From: an uncultured Bacteroidales bacterium | Lineage (GTDB): Bacteria > Bacteroidota > Bacteroidia > Bacteroidales > Paludibacteraceae | Length of the DNA: 32,098 nucleotides | Assembly (NCBI GenBank): GCA_900317345.1 | Contig: ONGK01000005.1 | Location: 1-32,098, forward strand | Direction: 5' to 3' | Shown: in pieces, positions 8,309 through 17,610 of the stretch | Position numbering within the stretch: position 1 is the first letter of the stretch | Layout: each line of letters starts with the position of its first letter | Notes under the pieces: generated by a model | Told to the model about the DNA's origin: nothing | Databases searched by the model: none | What the model saw: the letters and a program-made list of their open reading frames with translations, nothing else | Made by a program: the position numbers and the translations under genes

Positions 8309-9181
8309 CTACAAAAGGGCTAAAAAAGCTACTATCAGAGTGGTGAACATCAGCACCGGCATCTGCGTGTCCAGCCCCTCCGTATGAGTCCCGACGAACC
8401 ACATATGCCATACCCAGACGGGAACGATGAGCGCTACCCAGTAATGGCCGGTAAGAATGAAAATAAGCAGGCAGAAGACCAATAGCAGATAGTGGTACAG
8501 CCGTGCGCCGAACGGACCCAACAAACTCGCGAATGTCCGTTTGCCGTGCGCGCGGTCGTTCGCCATATCGCGTATGTTATTCAGGTTCAGCACACCTACG
8601 CACGGCAGGCCGATAGCCGCACCGCACCAGAACACTTCCCCACTCATCGTCTGCGCCTGCAGATAGTACGCGCCCATCGTGCTCAGCAGACCGAAGAAGA
8701 GAAACACACCCAGGTCTCCAAGCCCGATATAGCCGTAGCTGTGCTTACCCAGCGTGTACATTACCGCACCCGCCATCGCCAGCATACCCAAGCCGATGAA
8801 TACGATACTCTGTAGGGTGAACAAACTGCCAAAAGCGCAGTATATTAACGCAAGACCGAACACGACGCACAGGCCCACGAAAAGCCAAATCATGCCTTTT
8901 ATTTGCTCCACGGTGATAGTACCGGCCTGCAGCCCGTACGCCGCACGTTGGTGCTGGTCGCTGTCCGTACCCTTCTGCGCATCCCCTAACTCATTGCATA
9001 GATTGCTGAGTATCTGCAAACTCAATGTGGTCAGAATGGCAAAGACGAAAACCAGCCAAAAATGCCATTCTCCGCCCTCTATGCTTTCCGTTGCGCTATA
9101 CGCCAACCCGCTTCCGAGAATGATGCCCGACATCGACAAGGGCAGCGTACGTAACCGTAATGACTGAATATATGGATTCAT
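8309..9181 (-). CDS. menA: 1,4-dihydroxy-2-naphthoate polyprenyltransferase (MenA)
   Basis: A 290-residue UbiA-superfamily membrane protein with about eight or nine hydrophobic helices. The first aspartate-rich prenyl-diphosphate site is seen as SNLCNELGDAQKGTDSD, and the second region as NLNNIRDMANDRAHGKRT. The N-terminus (PYIQSLRLRTLPLSMSGIILGSGLA) is typical of MenA. It attaches the polyprenyl chain to DHNA in menaquinone synthesis, the quinone used by Bacteroidales for anaerobic respiration. It has its own promoter at 9209-9240 and is followed after one base by pcrA. Other men genes are not in the window. Confidence 0.93.
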   Translation of the reverse strand: MNPYIQSLRLRTLPLSMSGIILGSGLAYSATESIEGGEWHFWLVFVFAILTTLSLQILSNLCNELGDAQKGTDSDQHQRAAYGLQAGTITVEQIKGMIWLFVGLCVVFGLALIYCAFGSLFTLQSIVFIGLGMLAMAGAVMYTLGKHSYGYIGLGDLGVFLFFGLLSTMGAYYLQAQTMSGEVFWCGAAIGLPCVGVLNLNNIRDMANDRAHGKRTFASLLGPFGARLYHYLLLVFCLLIFILTGHYWVALIVPVWVWHMWFVGTHTEGLDTQMPVLMFTTLIVAFLALL

Positions 9182-9208
9182 ATTCGCTTATTGCTTGCTA
9201 TTCGACTG

Positions 9209-9240
9209 CAAAGATACAAATAATTTCTGAAATACGCAAA
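9209..9240 (-). promoter_or_regulatory. Bacteroidetes-type promoter for menA-pcrA
   Basis: Minus strand: -33 TTTG at 9240-9237, 20-bp spacer, -7 TATCTTTG at 9216-9209. The menA ATG is about 20 nt below the expected transcription start. Confidence 0.82.
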
Positions 9241-9320
9241 TGTTTGTGCAAAAATCATGCGTCTATATTGTGTATCTCGCCAAAAAGCAGTACTTTGCAG
9301 CGTCTTTCATGCTTATTATG

Positions 9321-9374
9321 ACGAACTATTAACGAATTATTGACGAATTATTAACGAATTATTAACGAACTATT
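9321..9374. repeat. Five tandem copies of an 11-bp unit
   Basis: Consecutive units begin at 9321, 9332, 9343, 9354 and 9365 with consensus ACGAATTATTA. The first and last units have C in place of T at position 6, the second ends in G, and the fifth lacks its last base. The period is close to one helical turn, so each unit would face the same side of the DNA. It sits in the 330-bp region between divergent menA and ychF, upstream of both promoters. Confidence 0.9.
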
Positions 9375-9435
9375 CCTGTAATCACACTATAACCACAGTA
9401 TTATGGCACATGTAGAACCCATTTTTTCACTTTTT

Positions 9436-9467
9436 CTTGCATATATCAAAAATTTGTAGTACCTTTG
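9436..9467 (+). promoter_or_regulatory. Bacteroidetes-type promoter for ychF
   Basis: -33 CTTG at 9436-9439, 20-bp spacer beginning CATATATCAAAAA, -7 TACCTTTG at 9460-9467. The leader to the ATG at 9512 is about 38 nt. Confidence 0.85.
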
Positions 9468-9511
9468 CACGATTTTTGGAGGTTAGCAAATAATAAATTG
9501 TCAAATAATAC

Positions 9512-10618
<1,107 letters not shown>

Positions 10619-10632
10619 GACCACAGAAGAAA

Positions 10633-11634
10633 ATGGATATAATAAGCAACTTATTATCCTACGGCATGTGGGTGGGCATTGTGCTCATTATTGCCGGTTT
10701 CATCGCCTTGGTCAAAGGCGCAGACTGGCTGGTGGACGGTGCTTCGGCTATCGCCAAACGCTTCGGCATCAGCGACTTGGTCATCGGTCTGACGGTCGTG
10801 GCGTTCGGTACCTCCATGCCGGAGTTTATGGTGAACATGGTATCCGTAGCGGAAGGCACAACAGACCTTGCGATTACCAATATATTAGGTTCGAATATCA
10901 TCAATACGTTTGTTATTCTCGGCCTCACAGCACTTGTCTATCCGGTTGTCTCGCAGAAAAGAAGCCGTGACTTCGATATACCTCTCTCTATCATCGCCGG
11001 TATTCTGGTCTTTGCTTTTGTGGCGGTCAATTCGCCGTTTGGAGAAGTCGGACGCGGCATTAGCCGTTTTGGAGGAATAATCCTATTGGTGCTGTTCTGC
11101 TATTTTCTCTACAATACTTTCCGCCACGCTAAGGACCACCCCGATGACGGGCCAACTGAAGAAGTGCCCGATAAGGAGATTACGGTTCGCCGTGCGCTCT
11201 GTTTAATCTTGGCCGGCCTGGTGGGATTAGTGGTTGGAGGAGAAATGATCGTTAAGAGTGCCGTCGATTTAGCTACTCGGATGGGCGTCAGTGAAGCAAT
11301 CATCGGTCTGACCATCGTCGCATTGGGCACCTCGCTGCCGGAACTGGCTACCTCCGTGATTGCAGCTACCAAACATAACTCGGATATTGCACTCGGTAAT
11401 GTCGTGGGGTCAAATATCTTCAATGTCTTTTTTGTCCTCGGTACCAGCGCAGCCGTTCTTCCGCTTCCTGCATACGACGGCATCGAACTGGACGCATGGA
11501 TGGCGGCAGTGGGAAGTATGCTCGTTTGGCTGTTTGTCAAAACCAATAGAGAACGCGAGATAAAGCGATGGGGAGGAGCAATTCTTCTGCTCGTCTATGC
11601 CGGCTATCTGACCTACAGATTATTGAACGTGTGA
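10633..11634 (+). CDS. K+-independent Na+/Ca2+ exchanger (CaCA family, YrbG-like)
   Basis: A 333-residue membrane protein with about ten helices in two inverted halves. Both alpha repeats are visible: VIGLTVVAFGTSMPEFMVNM with ILGSNIINTFVILG in the first half, and IIGLTIVALGTSLPELATSV with NVVGSNIFNVFFVLG in the second. The conserved Glu residues of the two GTS-PE motifs bind the cation in structures of relatives. A hydrophilic loop with Asp, Glu and Pro (around KDHPDDGPTEEVPDKE) separates the halves. The ATG at 10633 is chosen because upstream in-frame sequence overlaps ychF and has no membrane character. Its last 22 bp overlap the convergent glycosyltransferase gene, with no terminator seen. 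Confidence 0.93.
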   Translation: MDIISNLLSYGMWVGIVLIIAGFIALVKGADWLVDGASAIAKRFGISDLVIGLTVVAFGTSMPEFMVNMVSVAEGTTDLAITNILGSNIINTFVILGLTALVYPVVSQKRSRDFDIPLSIIAGILVFAFVAVNSPFGEVGRGISRFGGIILLVLFCYFLYNTFRHAKDHPDDGPTEEVPDKEITVRRALCLILAGLVGLVVGGEMIVKSAVDLATRMGVSEAIIGLTIVALGTSLPELATSVIAATKHNSDIALGNVVGSNIFNVFFVLGTSAAVLPLPAYDGIELDAWMAAVGSMLVWLFVKTNREREIKRWGGAILLLVYAGYLTYRLLNV

Positions 11635-12425
11635 CGTTCGCGGTCGAAAAGCCAACCCCACTTGTTGAAATAGCGGCACATGTTTTGGATATGAACCCGA
11701 AGCATGTGCTTGTCTTTATAAGACGCCTGTGCATGCGCATGAATAATCGTCCACTGCGGATAATAGAGCGTGAGATAGTTGCGATGAATAGTACGCGTCA
11801 GGTCAATATCCTCGGGGTACATAAAATAGCGCTCATCGAATAGCCCGGCTTCCACAACTGCTTTGGTACGCAGCAGCATGAAACAACCGCTGAGGTACGG
11901 CGCATTGATAGGCCGATTGAGGTCTTTGTCGCGTAATTCAAAGCGTTCGTTGCGCTTCTTCATCAGCCATTTCGGCAAGAAACGGCGACCGAACACATCC
12001 ATCGGAGAAGGGAGTCGTTTAGCCAGGTACTGCTGCGTGCCGTCCGGATTAATCACCTTTGGCATCAGTTGACCGACCTGCGGGTTCTCCAGCATGAAAT
12101 CGCACATAGCATCGATATCCTCAGCCTGCACGCGGATATCGCTGTTCATAACGAGGTGGAACGCCGTGTTGTGGTACGCACTTTCCCGCAGAGCAATGTT
12201 ATGCGCCCGCCCGTAACCGAGGTTTTCCGGCATCGCCATATAGCGGATTTTATCCGATGAAACCGGAGCTTTCTCCATATCTACGTGCTCGCGCAACCAA
12301 TCTTTCTCGCTATTATCCAGCAGATAAATCTTTCGCAAACATTTCACCCGCAACAACTCCGTCACAAGAGGCATCACCTCCTGCTCCCATTTCGGATGAT
12401 ATAGTACGATGGATATGTTCAGCAT
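11613..12425 (-). CDS. Glycosyltransferase family 2 (rhamnosyltransferase-like)
   Basis: 270 residues from the ATG at 12425, where MLNISIVLYHP begins the GT2 fold; in-frame sequence further upstream overlaps the preceding gene. Recognisable parts are the nucleotide-sugar region ENLGYGRAHNIALRES, the metal-binding variant MNSDIRV (Asn-Ser-Asp in place of DxD), SGCFMLLRTKAV, and FDERYFMYPEDIDLTRTI, which is characteristic of WbbL-type rhamnosyltransferases. The donor sugar is not provable from sequence. It is the last gene of the polysaccharide operon, 11 bp after the preceding GT2, and its end overlaps the convergent exchanger gene by 22 bp. Confidence 0.9.
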   Translation of the reverse strand: MLNISIVLYHPKWEQEVMPLVTELLRVKCLRKIYLLDNSEKDWLREHVDMEKAPVSSDKIRYMAMPENLGYGRAHNIALRESAYHNTAFHLVMNSDIRVQAEDIDAMCDFMLENPQVGQLMPKVINPDGTQQYLAKRLPSPMDVFGRRFLPKWLMKKRNERFELRDKDLNRPINAPYLSGCFMLLRTKAVVEAGLFDERYFMYPEDIDLTRTIHRNYLTLYYPQWTIIHAHAQASYKDKHMLRVHIQNMCRYFNKWGWLFDRERHTFNNL

Positions 12426-12436
12426 TGATTTATTGT

Positions 12437-13177
12437 TTAACGGAGAAACTGGCGAAGCTTGCGCAATTGCTTGCATGCAACCGTCAAATAGCCGGCTCCT
12501 ACGTGGTTCTTCTTGAGTACAAAATAGTCCTCTTGGGTCTTGGATAGCCGTGCTTTGGAGTTGCGGTTGCTGGCGCCGCCAATCTCCATGCTTACCAGCA
12601 CCTCCGGCAGATAATACGTCTTGAAACCGGCCTTGAAGATACGAAGCATCATATCATAATCGGCAGCAATTCTGAACCACTCGTCATACTCGCCTACCTG
12701 CTCATACACCTTACGTCGAACATACACCGTTGGGTGCGGCGGCATCCAACCGTACTTGAGACCGCATGGATTATAGGCATTGCTTACCCATCTGCGGATA
12801 ACTCTATTCCCTCTGCAATATAGCAAATCGCCGTACACCACATCTGCCTCTTGCGTTTCGAATACTCCTGCAATATGCTCAATGGAATCGGGAGAAAACA
12901 ATACATCATCGGAGTGCAAAAAGCCGATGATATCGCCTGTTGCCATGCGTATGCCTTTGTTGAGTGCATTATAAATACCCTCATCTTTTTCGGATATCCA
13001 TCGCACGTTTTTATGCTCTTTAGCGTAGGCCTCAATCATCTCCTTTGTACCGTCTGTAGAGGCACCGTCCACGATGATATGCTCGATTTCACCGTAGGTC
13101 TGGCTTTGTATGCTTGCCAATGTGCGCTGCAAGGTCTTTGCGCTATTGAATGTAATAGTAATGATGGATATTTTCAT
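12437..13177 (-). CDS. Glycosyltransferase family 2 (WcaA-like)
   Basis: 246 residues, a compact GT-A enzyme: ISIITITFNSAKTLQRTLASIQSQTY at the N-terminus, then IIVDGASTDGT, WISEKDEGIYNALNKGI and HSDDVL as the DxD-type metal site (Asp-Asp). The acceptor-side segment includes MPPHPTVYVRR and FRIAADYDMMLRI. This pattern is common among enzymes adding one sugar to a lipid-linked oligosaccharide. It overlaps the upstream GT4 by ATGA (4 bp). The basic C-terminus (KQLRKLRQFLR) may contact the membrane, which is inference. Confidence 0.92.
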   Translation of the reverse strand: MKISIITITFNSAKTLQRTLASIQSQTYGEIEHIIVDGASTDGTKEMIEAYAKEHKNVRWISEKDEGIYNALNKGIRMATGDIIGFLHSDDVLFSPDSIEHIAGVFETQEADVVYGDLLYCRGNRVIRRWVSNAYNPCGLKYGWMPPHPTVYVRRKVYEQVGEYDEWFRIAADYDMMLRIFKAGFKTYYLPEVLVSMEIGGASNRNSKARLSKTQEDYFVLKKNHVGAGYLTVACKQLRKLRQFLR

Positions 13178-14103
13178 GCCAACTGACTGTATATCTGTTT
13201 CATTTGTTTATATGTCTTGTCCCACGAGAAGCGTTTGGCGTTCTCCAATCCTGCGGCTATGATGCCCTGTGTTGGTTGCGAGAGCAAATGCCGTACTATC
13301 TCTGCCATATCGGCCGCCACCCGTGCTGCTGTGTTGTGATTTACCATCAGTCCGGCTGCCCCGATAACTTCCGGTACGGACGATGTATTCTGTGCAATAA
13401 CCGGGCAACCTGCCTTCTGTGCTTCCAAAATCGGAATTCCGAACCCCTCATAATCAGATGGGTACAGCAGACAAAGAGCTTCGTTGTACATGATATTGAG
13501 TTGCTCTCGCGATACATTGGAAGCCGTGACCAGTTCCAAGCCCGTCAATCGTGCCACTTCTTGCGCAACATCATAGCGCTTGTACTCAACAGCACGATTA
13601 CCAACGTAGAGCAGGTAACCCTTCTTTTCTACCGATGGAATGGGGAAGAATTCGTCTCCCACACCATTATATACCACTTTTATTTGCTCTTCATCCAGCC
13701 ACGGATAGCAGTTCAGCAAATCCCGTTTGGTGTTCTCGCTCACACATATCACCGCTTTGCTATGCCTGAGCGCCCGTTGTTCTTCCCATAGATGCACTGC
13801 CTTAGCCATGCCTTTGCGGTAATAATGATACGTCAGGTCGTGAACGGTAGTGATGTTCGTTGCCAATGGGTGCGGACATATACGGAAATACGAAGAGTGA
13901 AAGAGTGTTGGTTGCGTCGGTGTCCATGCAGGAACGCGGTATCGTTCCAAAGTACGGTACGGCAGCTGGTCTTTGTAATCCAGTTCCGTAACGGCCAAAT
14001 CTTTGTCTGCCCGCGCACGGTTCAGCAATTCGGTCCATACAACCGAGATGCCGCCGTAGCGCTGTAGTGAAAAGATGATATTATCAAAGGTGATAGGTAT
14101 CAT
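13174..14103 (-). CDS. Glycosyltransferase family 4
   Basis: 309 residues from ATG 14103, which overlaps the stop of the upstream GT4 as ATGA; longer in-frame starts would extend into that gene. N-terminal segment SLQRYGGISVVWTELL is the usual acceptor-side GGI loop. The C-terminal Rossmann domain shows VYNGVGDEFFPI, LLYVGNRAVEYKRYD and the GT-B signature YPSDYEGFGIPILEAQKAGCPVIA with the two conserved glutamates (E..F.....E). Relatives are mannosyl- or similar retaining transferases; the sugar is not assignable. Member of the seven-gene operon. Confidence 0.92.
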   Translation of the reverse strand: MIPITFDNIIFSLQRYGGISVVWTELLNRARADKDLAVTELDYKDQLPYRTLERYRVPAWTPTQPTLFHSSYFRICPHPLATNITTVHDLTYHYYRKGMAKAVHLWEEQRALRHSKAVICVSENTKRDLLNCYPWLDEEQIKVVYNGVGDEFFPIPSVEKKGYLLYVGNRAVEYKRYDVAQEVARLTGLELVTASNVSREQLNIMYNEALCLLYPSDYEGFGIPILEAQKAGCPVIAQNTSSVPEVIGAAGLMVNHNTAARVAADMAEIVRHLLSQPTQGIIAAGLENAKRFSWDKTYKQMKQIYSQLA

Positions 14104-15242
14104 TGCTCTATCATTTTTTGCCAAACAATCATTATGTTTTTCTCGCTATACATGGTATGCGCGAATGTTTGCGCCTTTTGTGCGCGCTTTTCCGCTTCCT
14201 TATAGTGCGAAAGTACGTATTCCAATTGATGTGTCAAAGCTGCTATATCTCCATTGGGAACCAGCCATCCTCGTTCGTCCGCCAATAATTCCGCAGGTCC
14301 GTGCGGGCAGTCGAAAGAAACGCATGGGGTACCGCACCACATGGCTTCAGAGAGCACCATAGCAAATCCCTCATATCGTGACGACAGCACCAAACAAGAA
14401 GCTGCTGCATACTCTTTGGCAACATTCTCGGTCTGTCCTGCCAACATAACATGCTTCAGTCCTTGTTCCTTAATCTGTGCCTCTAATGCAGCGTGTTTGG
14501 GTCCTTCGCCTACAATACGCAATGACCAATCGGGGTAATGCTGCTCTACGGGTTGCCATGCTTTGAGTAGAAGGTCATATCCTTTCTGCTCATGCAGTCG
14601 TCCGACAGCGAGTACCACTTTTTCTCTATTGATTTGAGGTATTTGCAAGCCGTCCAGGCTACATGGATTGGGAATAACTGTCACATTCGTGCATCCCGCT
14701 TTCAGCCAGTCGGCTTTGTCCGCTTCGGTGAGCACTACCAGTCGCTCCAATGGTTTCACCGCACGCACTAACTGCCATGTGCGGATGCTGCCTAACAAGG
14801 ACCAAAATCGGCTGGTATGGTTCGCTTCCAATAGTTGCCGGCGTTGGTTCATCGCAAAATGTAACTCGGCTATGGTGCGGCAGGGGAGGGTATGCAAGAA
14901 AGCTATCTCCTTGCCGCAAAGTGAGATGCATAGATCAATATCATGAGTGCGGATGTAACGCGTCAGTGCACCCTTGTACTTACGCATCTTGCGCATATGC
15001 CCGTACCATTTGCTCAGCAGAGGATTGCGATAATCCGCATCGAAGCAGATATTTGTAGCGACCACTTTAACCCGCTCATCCAAATCGAAATAGGTTTCGT
15101 TCCTTCCCGCTGGTGTGGCTTCGGTGGTAAGAATAGTGATATGATGATTTGTATTAGCCGCCAGCCAATTCACCTTTTGCGTCAGCACACGCTCCATGCC
15201 GCCGGAATTATACAAATGAGGAATGCAATAGAGGATATTCAT
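14100..15242 (-). CDS. Glycosyltransferase family 4
   Basis: 380 residues. Starts MNILYCIPHLYNSGGMERVL, the glycine-rich acceptor loop of GT4 enzymes. The donor domain has VIPNPCSLD, VLAVGRLHEQKGYDLLLKAW and LRIVGEGPKH, and the EX7E-type region SSRYEGFAMVLSEAMWCGTPCVSFDCPHGPAELL. Similar to many capsule and O-antigen retaining transferases, including GalNAc- or galactosyl-transferase relatives, but the substrate is open. It overlaps both neighbours by ATGA. Confidence 0.92.
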   Translation of the reverse strand: MNILYCIPHLYNSGGMERVLTQKVNWLAANTNHHITILTTEATPAGRNETYFDLDERVKVVATNICFDADYRNPLLSKWYGHMRKMRKYKGALTRYIRTHDIDLCISLCGKEIAFLHTLPCRTIAELHFAMNQRRQLLEANHTSRFWSLLGSIRTWQLVRAVKPLERLVVLTEADKADWLKAGCTNVTVIPNPCSLDGLQIPQINREKVVLAVGRLHEQKGYDLLLKAWQPVEQHYPDWSLRIVGEGPKHAALEAQIKEQGLKHVMLAGQTENVAKEYAAASCLVLSSRYEGFAMVLSEAMWCGTPCVSFDCPHGPAELLADERGWLVPNGDIAALTHQLEYVLSHYKEAEKRAQKAQTFAHTMYSEKNIMIVWQKMIEQ

Positions 15243-16636
15243 TTCTTCTCCTCCTTTCCATTACCTAAACTATTGAGCCAATTCACTATTTGTGTCAGAT
15301 GGGTAGAGATGGTCATTACTATCAGCAACAGCAAAAGACTCCATGTCACTAAACGCGGGTCGAACAATAATGGACCGCGAGGATAGATAAGTGCGTGGCC
15401 AACAAGCAAGAAATACATGAGATACCAGTACACATTATTTTTTGCACGGTAATAACTTTCTTTAACCCATAGGCCGATTAGGAACATTGCGATGGCTGTG
15501 CCTACTGCGCCAAATGAACGGTACGCTTCGCCAATCATATTGGTGCCTGTTCCCCATGTGGCATCAGGACCAAGGAAAATATAACTTGGCAGGTCTCCAC
15601 CATGCAACATTTGGGGGGGCAGTTCAGAATGCGCCACAATATATCCGGCAAGACCGGGGATAGGTGAACTGAGATCAAGCGACATACCTGTGAACCAAGT
15701 AAGTTCATGCGTCTGCGCCCAGCCGAAAAGGCCGAAAAGGTTGACATCGTTGACAATAAGGTCTTCGTAGATATCCCAGAACTCCTTTAATTTTGTATGT
15801 CCCAATTTAACTTGCCAAGCGGCAGGATCTAATCCCTCCCTGCGGAGTACCATAACGAGGAAAAGCACTATCGATCCTCCGGCTACCAGTGTCGCGACTT
15901 GCCACCACCGGAGGTGATAGACATACATACTAAAGCCAACGACGAGGATAAGTGCCAGACCCACGGTTAATTGGCGACTACCGGTTGAGAGCAATATCAG
16001 CATAAAACTGATGATGACCAATAGGTAGAACCACCACTTCTGTTTGGGCAGACGGAACACGAAGATGGCCATTAGGTAACAGCCGACGGTGAAGATATTA
16101 TTGAAATAACTGAATATACCCACATCACGCAGATTGCCATCCCCTGAATACACATTCTGAAGAGCAGTCCACCCTCCGGTAGCGATAAACAGCAGCCATG
16201 CCACAATTGTGATGCCGAAGAACCAAAGATATTGGCGCATGGAGATGGTGAAAGTAGGCTTCGTCGGTTCTTCCCGGTTAAGTTGGAGAATACGTGTAGC
16301 GCCAAGCATATACCATGCATATCCGAAATAGGCAAGCGCGGTCGCTCGCGTGACATAATTATCGTTAAATGGAAAACTGAAGAACGACCAGTAGATGCGT
16401 TCCGTCGGAGCATAGAAGACGGGATAGACGAAATTGACAAGGAAGAAACTCAACGCGAAGAAGAACTCAAAGCCCAGCCAATGCTTGCGTTTGTTGGTAG
16501 CAAAAAAGAGTACGTTCTGCGCAATAAACATTGTCATCAGCGTTACGCAATAATCATAACTATAGGTCCACGGTGCTTTGATATATAGCACCGTAGCCGC
16601 GATGGCAAAGGCAATATTGAGCAGATATGTCAGCAT
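15239..16636 (-). CDS. Oligosaccharide repeat-unit polymerase (Wzy-like)
   Basis: A 465-residue integral membrane protein with about eleven or twelve hydrophobic helices and a large hydrophilic loop around residues 260-360 (RREGLDPAAWQVKLG onward). Wzy polymerases share little sequence, so the call rests on topology, length and position between glycosyltransferases in an operon that begins with a flippase. In Wzx/Wzy pathways this protein joins repeat units on the periplasmic side of the inner membrane. The short Lys/Glu C-terminus is cytoplasmic by prediction. Overlaps both neighbours (4 bp downstream, 7 bp upstream). Confidence 0.82.
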   Translation of the reverse strand: MLTYLLNIAFAIAATVLYIKAPWTYSYDYCVTLMTMFIAQNVLFFATNKRKHWLGFEFFFALSFFLVNFVYPVFYAPTERIYWSFFSFPFNDNYVTRATALAYFGYAWYMLGATRILQLNREEPTKPTFTISMRQYLWFFGITIVAWLLFIATGGWTALQNVYSGDGNLRDVGIFSYFNNIFTVGCYLMAIFVFRLPKQKWWFYLLVIISFMLILLSTGSRQLTVGLALILVVGFSMYVYHLRWWQVATLVAGGSIVLFLVMVLRREGLDPAAWQVKLGHTKLKEFWDIYEDLIVNDVNLFGLFGWAQTHELTWFTGMSLDLSSPIPGLAGYIVAHSELPPQMLHGGDLPSYIFLGPDATWGTGTNMIGEAYRSFGAVGTAIAMFLIGLWVKESYYRAKNNVYWYLMYFLLVGHALIYPRGPLLFDPRLVTWSLLLLLIVMTISTHLTQIVNWLNSLGNGKEEKK

Positions 16637-17610
16637 GTCTTTCTTCTTCCCTTTACTACTTGAACTAGTTCATTCAATGCTCTATACCATTGGCTATAAA
16701 TCGCCAAAGCCAGCCAATGCCGCTTGGCTACCAAAGGGGCAGCTAACCGCTGTGCATGAGTCATGGTGCTATGGTCTATAGGTAGTGCTGCTGGCATCTC
16801 ATCTGCCAGCGGATATTGACTTTTATGCACACGCATCATCAGCTCAGTCTTTTTTAGCCATTGGCCCGCCCGAAGTGCGTTAATAAATTCTTTTTTATCT
16901 GCGTAAAAAGCAGATAACTCATTCATCACTTGAGTTAGACTACGTATGTTTTTCTCCGAAAGAACATGCATATACGATGCGTTATTCGTCTGCATATAGT
17001 GGTATAAAGGACGCTCCACATGCGCCACGCGATGCGCATAGTTACATAACTTGGAAACGAACAGATAGTCCTCGCCTGTATCTAATCCGACAATAGGCTC
17101 TATACCGCTCTGCACGACCAACTGTCTTCTCATCACATGAGCCCACATATTAGGCATCGTTGCACCGCTTAATATTAGCCGGCCGTATTCTTGCGCATTC
17201 TCGCTCCATCGGCCTTTGTATACTTTTCTACACTCACCCCAATCAAAATAGAAATCCATCCCTATTATATCTGCATCGGTCTCTTGCGCTTTTTGTGCCA
17301 AAATATCCAATGCGTCAGGTTCCAGATAATCATCACTATCCACATGAACGATATATTCTCCGGTAGCCGCCTCCATGCCCGTTTTGCGTGCCGCCGCCAG
17401 GCCTTGGTTTATGGTGTGGCGTAGGATAGTGACGTGTTGAGCGGAATAGCGAGACAATACCTTTTGCAGAATCGTCATAGAATCATCCGGAGAAGCATCA
17501 TCCACAAAGATGAGTTCTTTATCCGCATAATGCTGATTGAGAAGCGATTCAGCACAGCGCGCTATGTATTTCTCTACGCCATAAACAGGCACTATCACAC
17601 TGAACTTCAT
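16630..17610 (-). CDS. Glycosyltransferase family 2
   Basis: 326 residues. Typical GT-A N-terminus MKFSVIVPVYGVEKYIARCAESLLNQ, then IFVDDASPDDS, GLAAARKTGMEAATGEYIVHVDSDDYL with the DxD motif (DSDD), and a conserved GLDTGEDYLFVSKL (acceptor region and base). The C-terminal ~100 residues are basic and hydrophobic and resemble membrane-associated tails of EpsJ/CpsJ-like enzymes. Second gene of the operon; its ATG overlaps the flippase end by 4 bp. Confidence 0.92.
   Translation of the reverse strand: MKFSVIVPVYGVEKYIARCAESLLNQHYADKELIFVDDASPDDSMTILQKVLSRYSAQHVTILRHTINQGLAAARKTGMEAATGEYIVHVDSDDYLEPDALDILAQKAQETDADIIGMDFYFDWGECRKVYKGRWSENAQEYGRLILSGATMPNMWAHVMRRQLVVQSGIEPIVGLDTGEDYLFVSKLCNYAHRVAHVERPLYHYMQTNNASYMHVLSEKNIRSLTQVMNELSAFYADKKEFINALRAGQWLKKTELMMRVHKSQYPLADEMPAALPIDHSTMTHAQRLAAPLVAKRHWLALAIYSQWYRALNELVQVVKGRRKTC

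Larger units (their letters stand above)
9182..9511. other. Divergent intergenic region menA / ychF (330 bp)
   Basis: No convincing gene. It holds the menA promoter (9209-9240), the 11-bp tandem repeat (9321-9374) and the ychF promoter (9436-9467). A further TACTTTG-like sequence at about 9290 on the + strand is too incomplete to call. Confidence 0.75.

Noticed and set aside
9321-9374. CRISPR-like array
   Set aside because: Units are 11 bp, directly adjacent with no spacers, and there are no cas genes.
9403-9459. 18-codon frame just upstream of ychF (MAHVEPIF...)
   Set aside because: It runs through the ychF promoter and stops before the transcription start, so it would not be on that mRNA.
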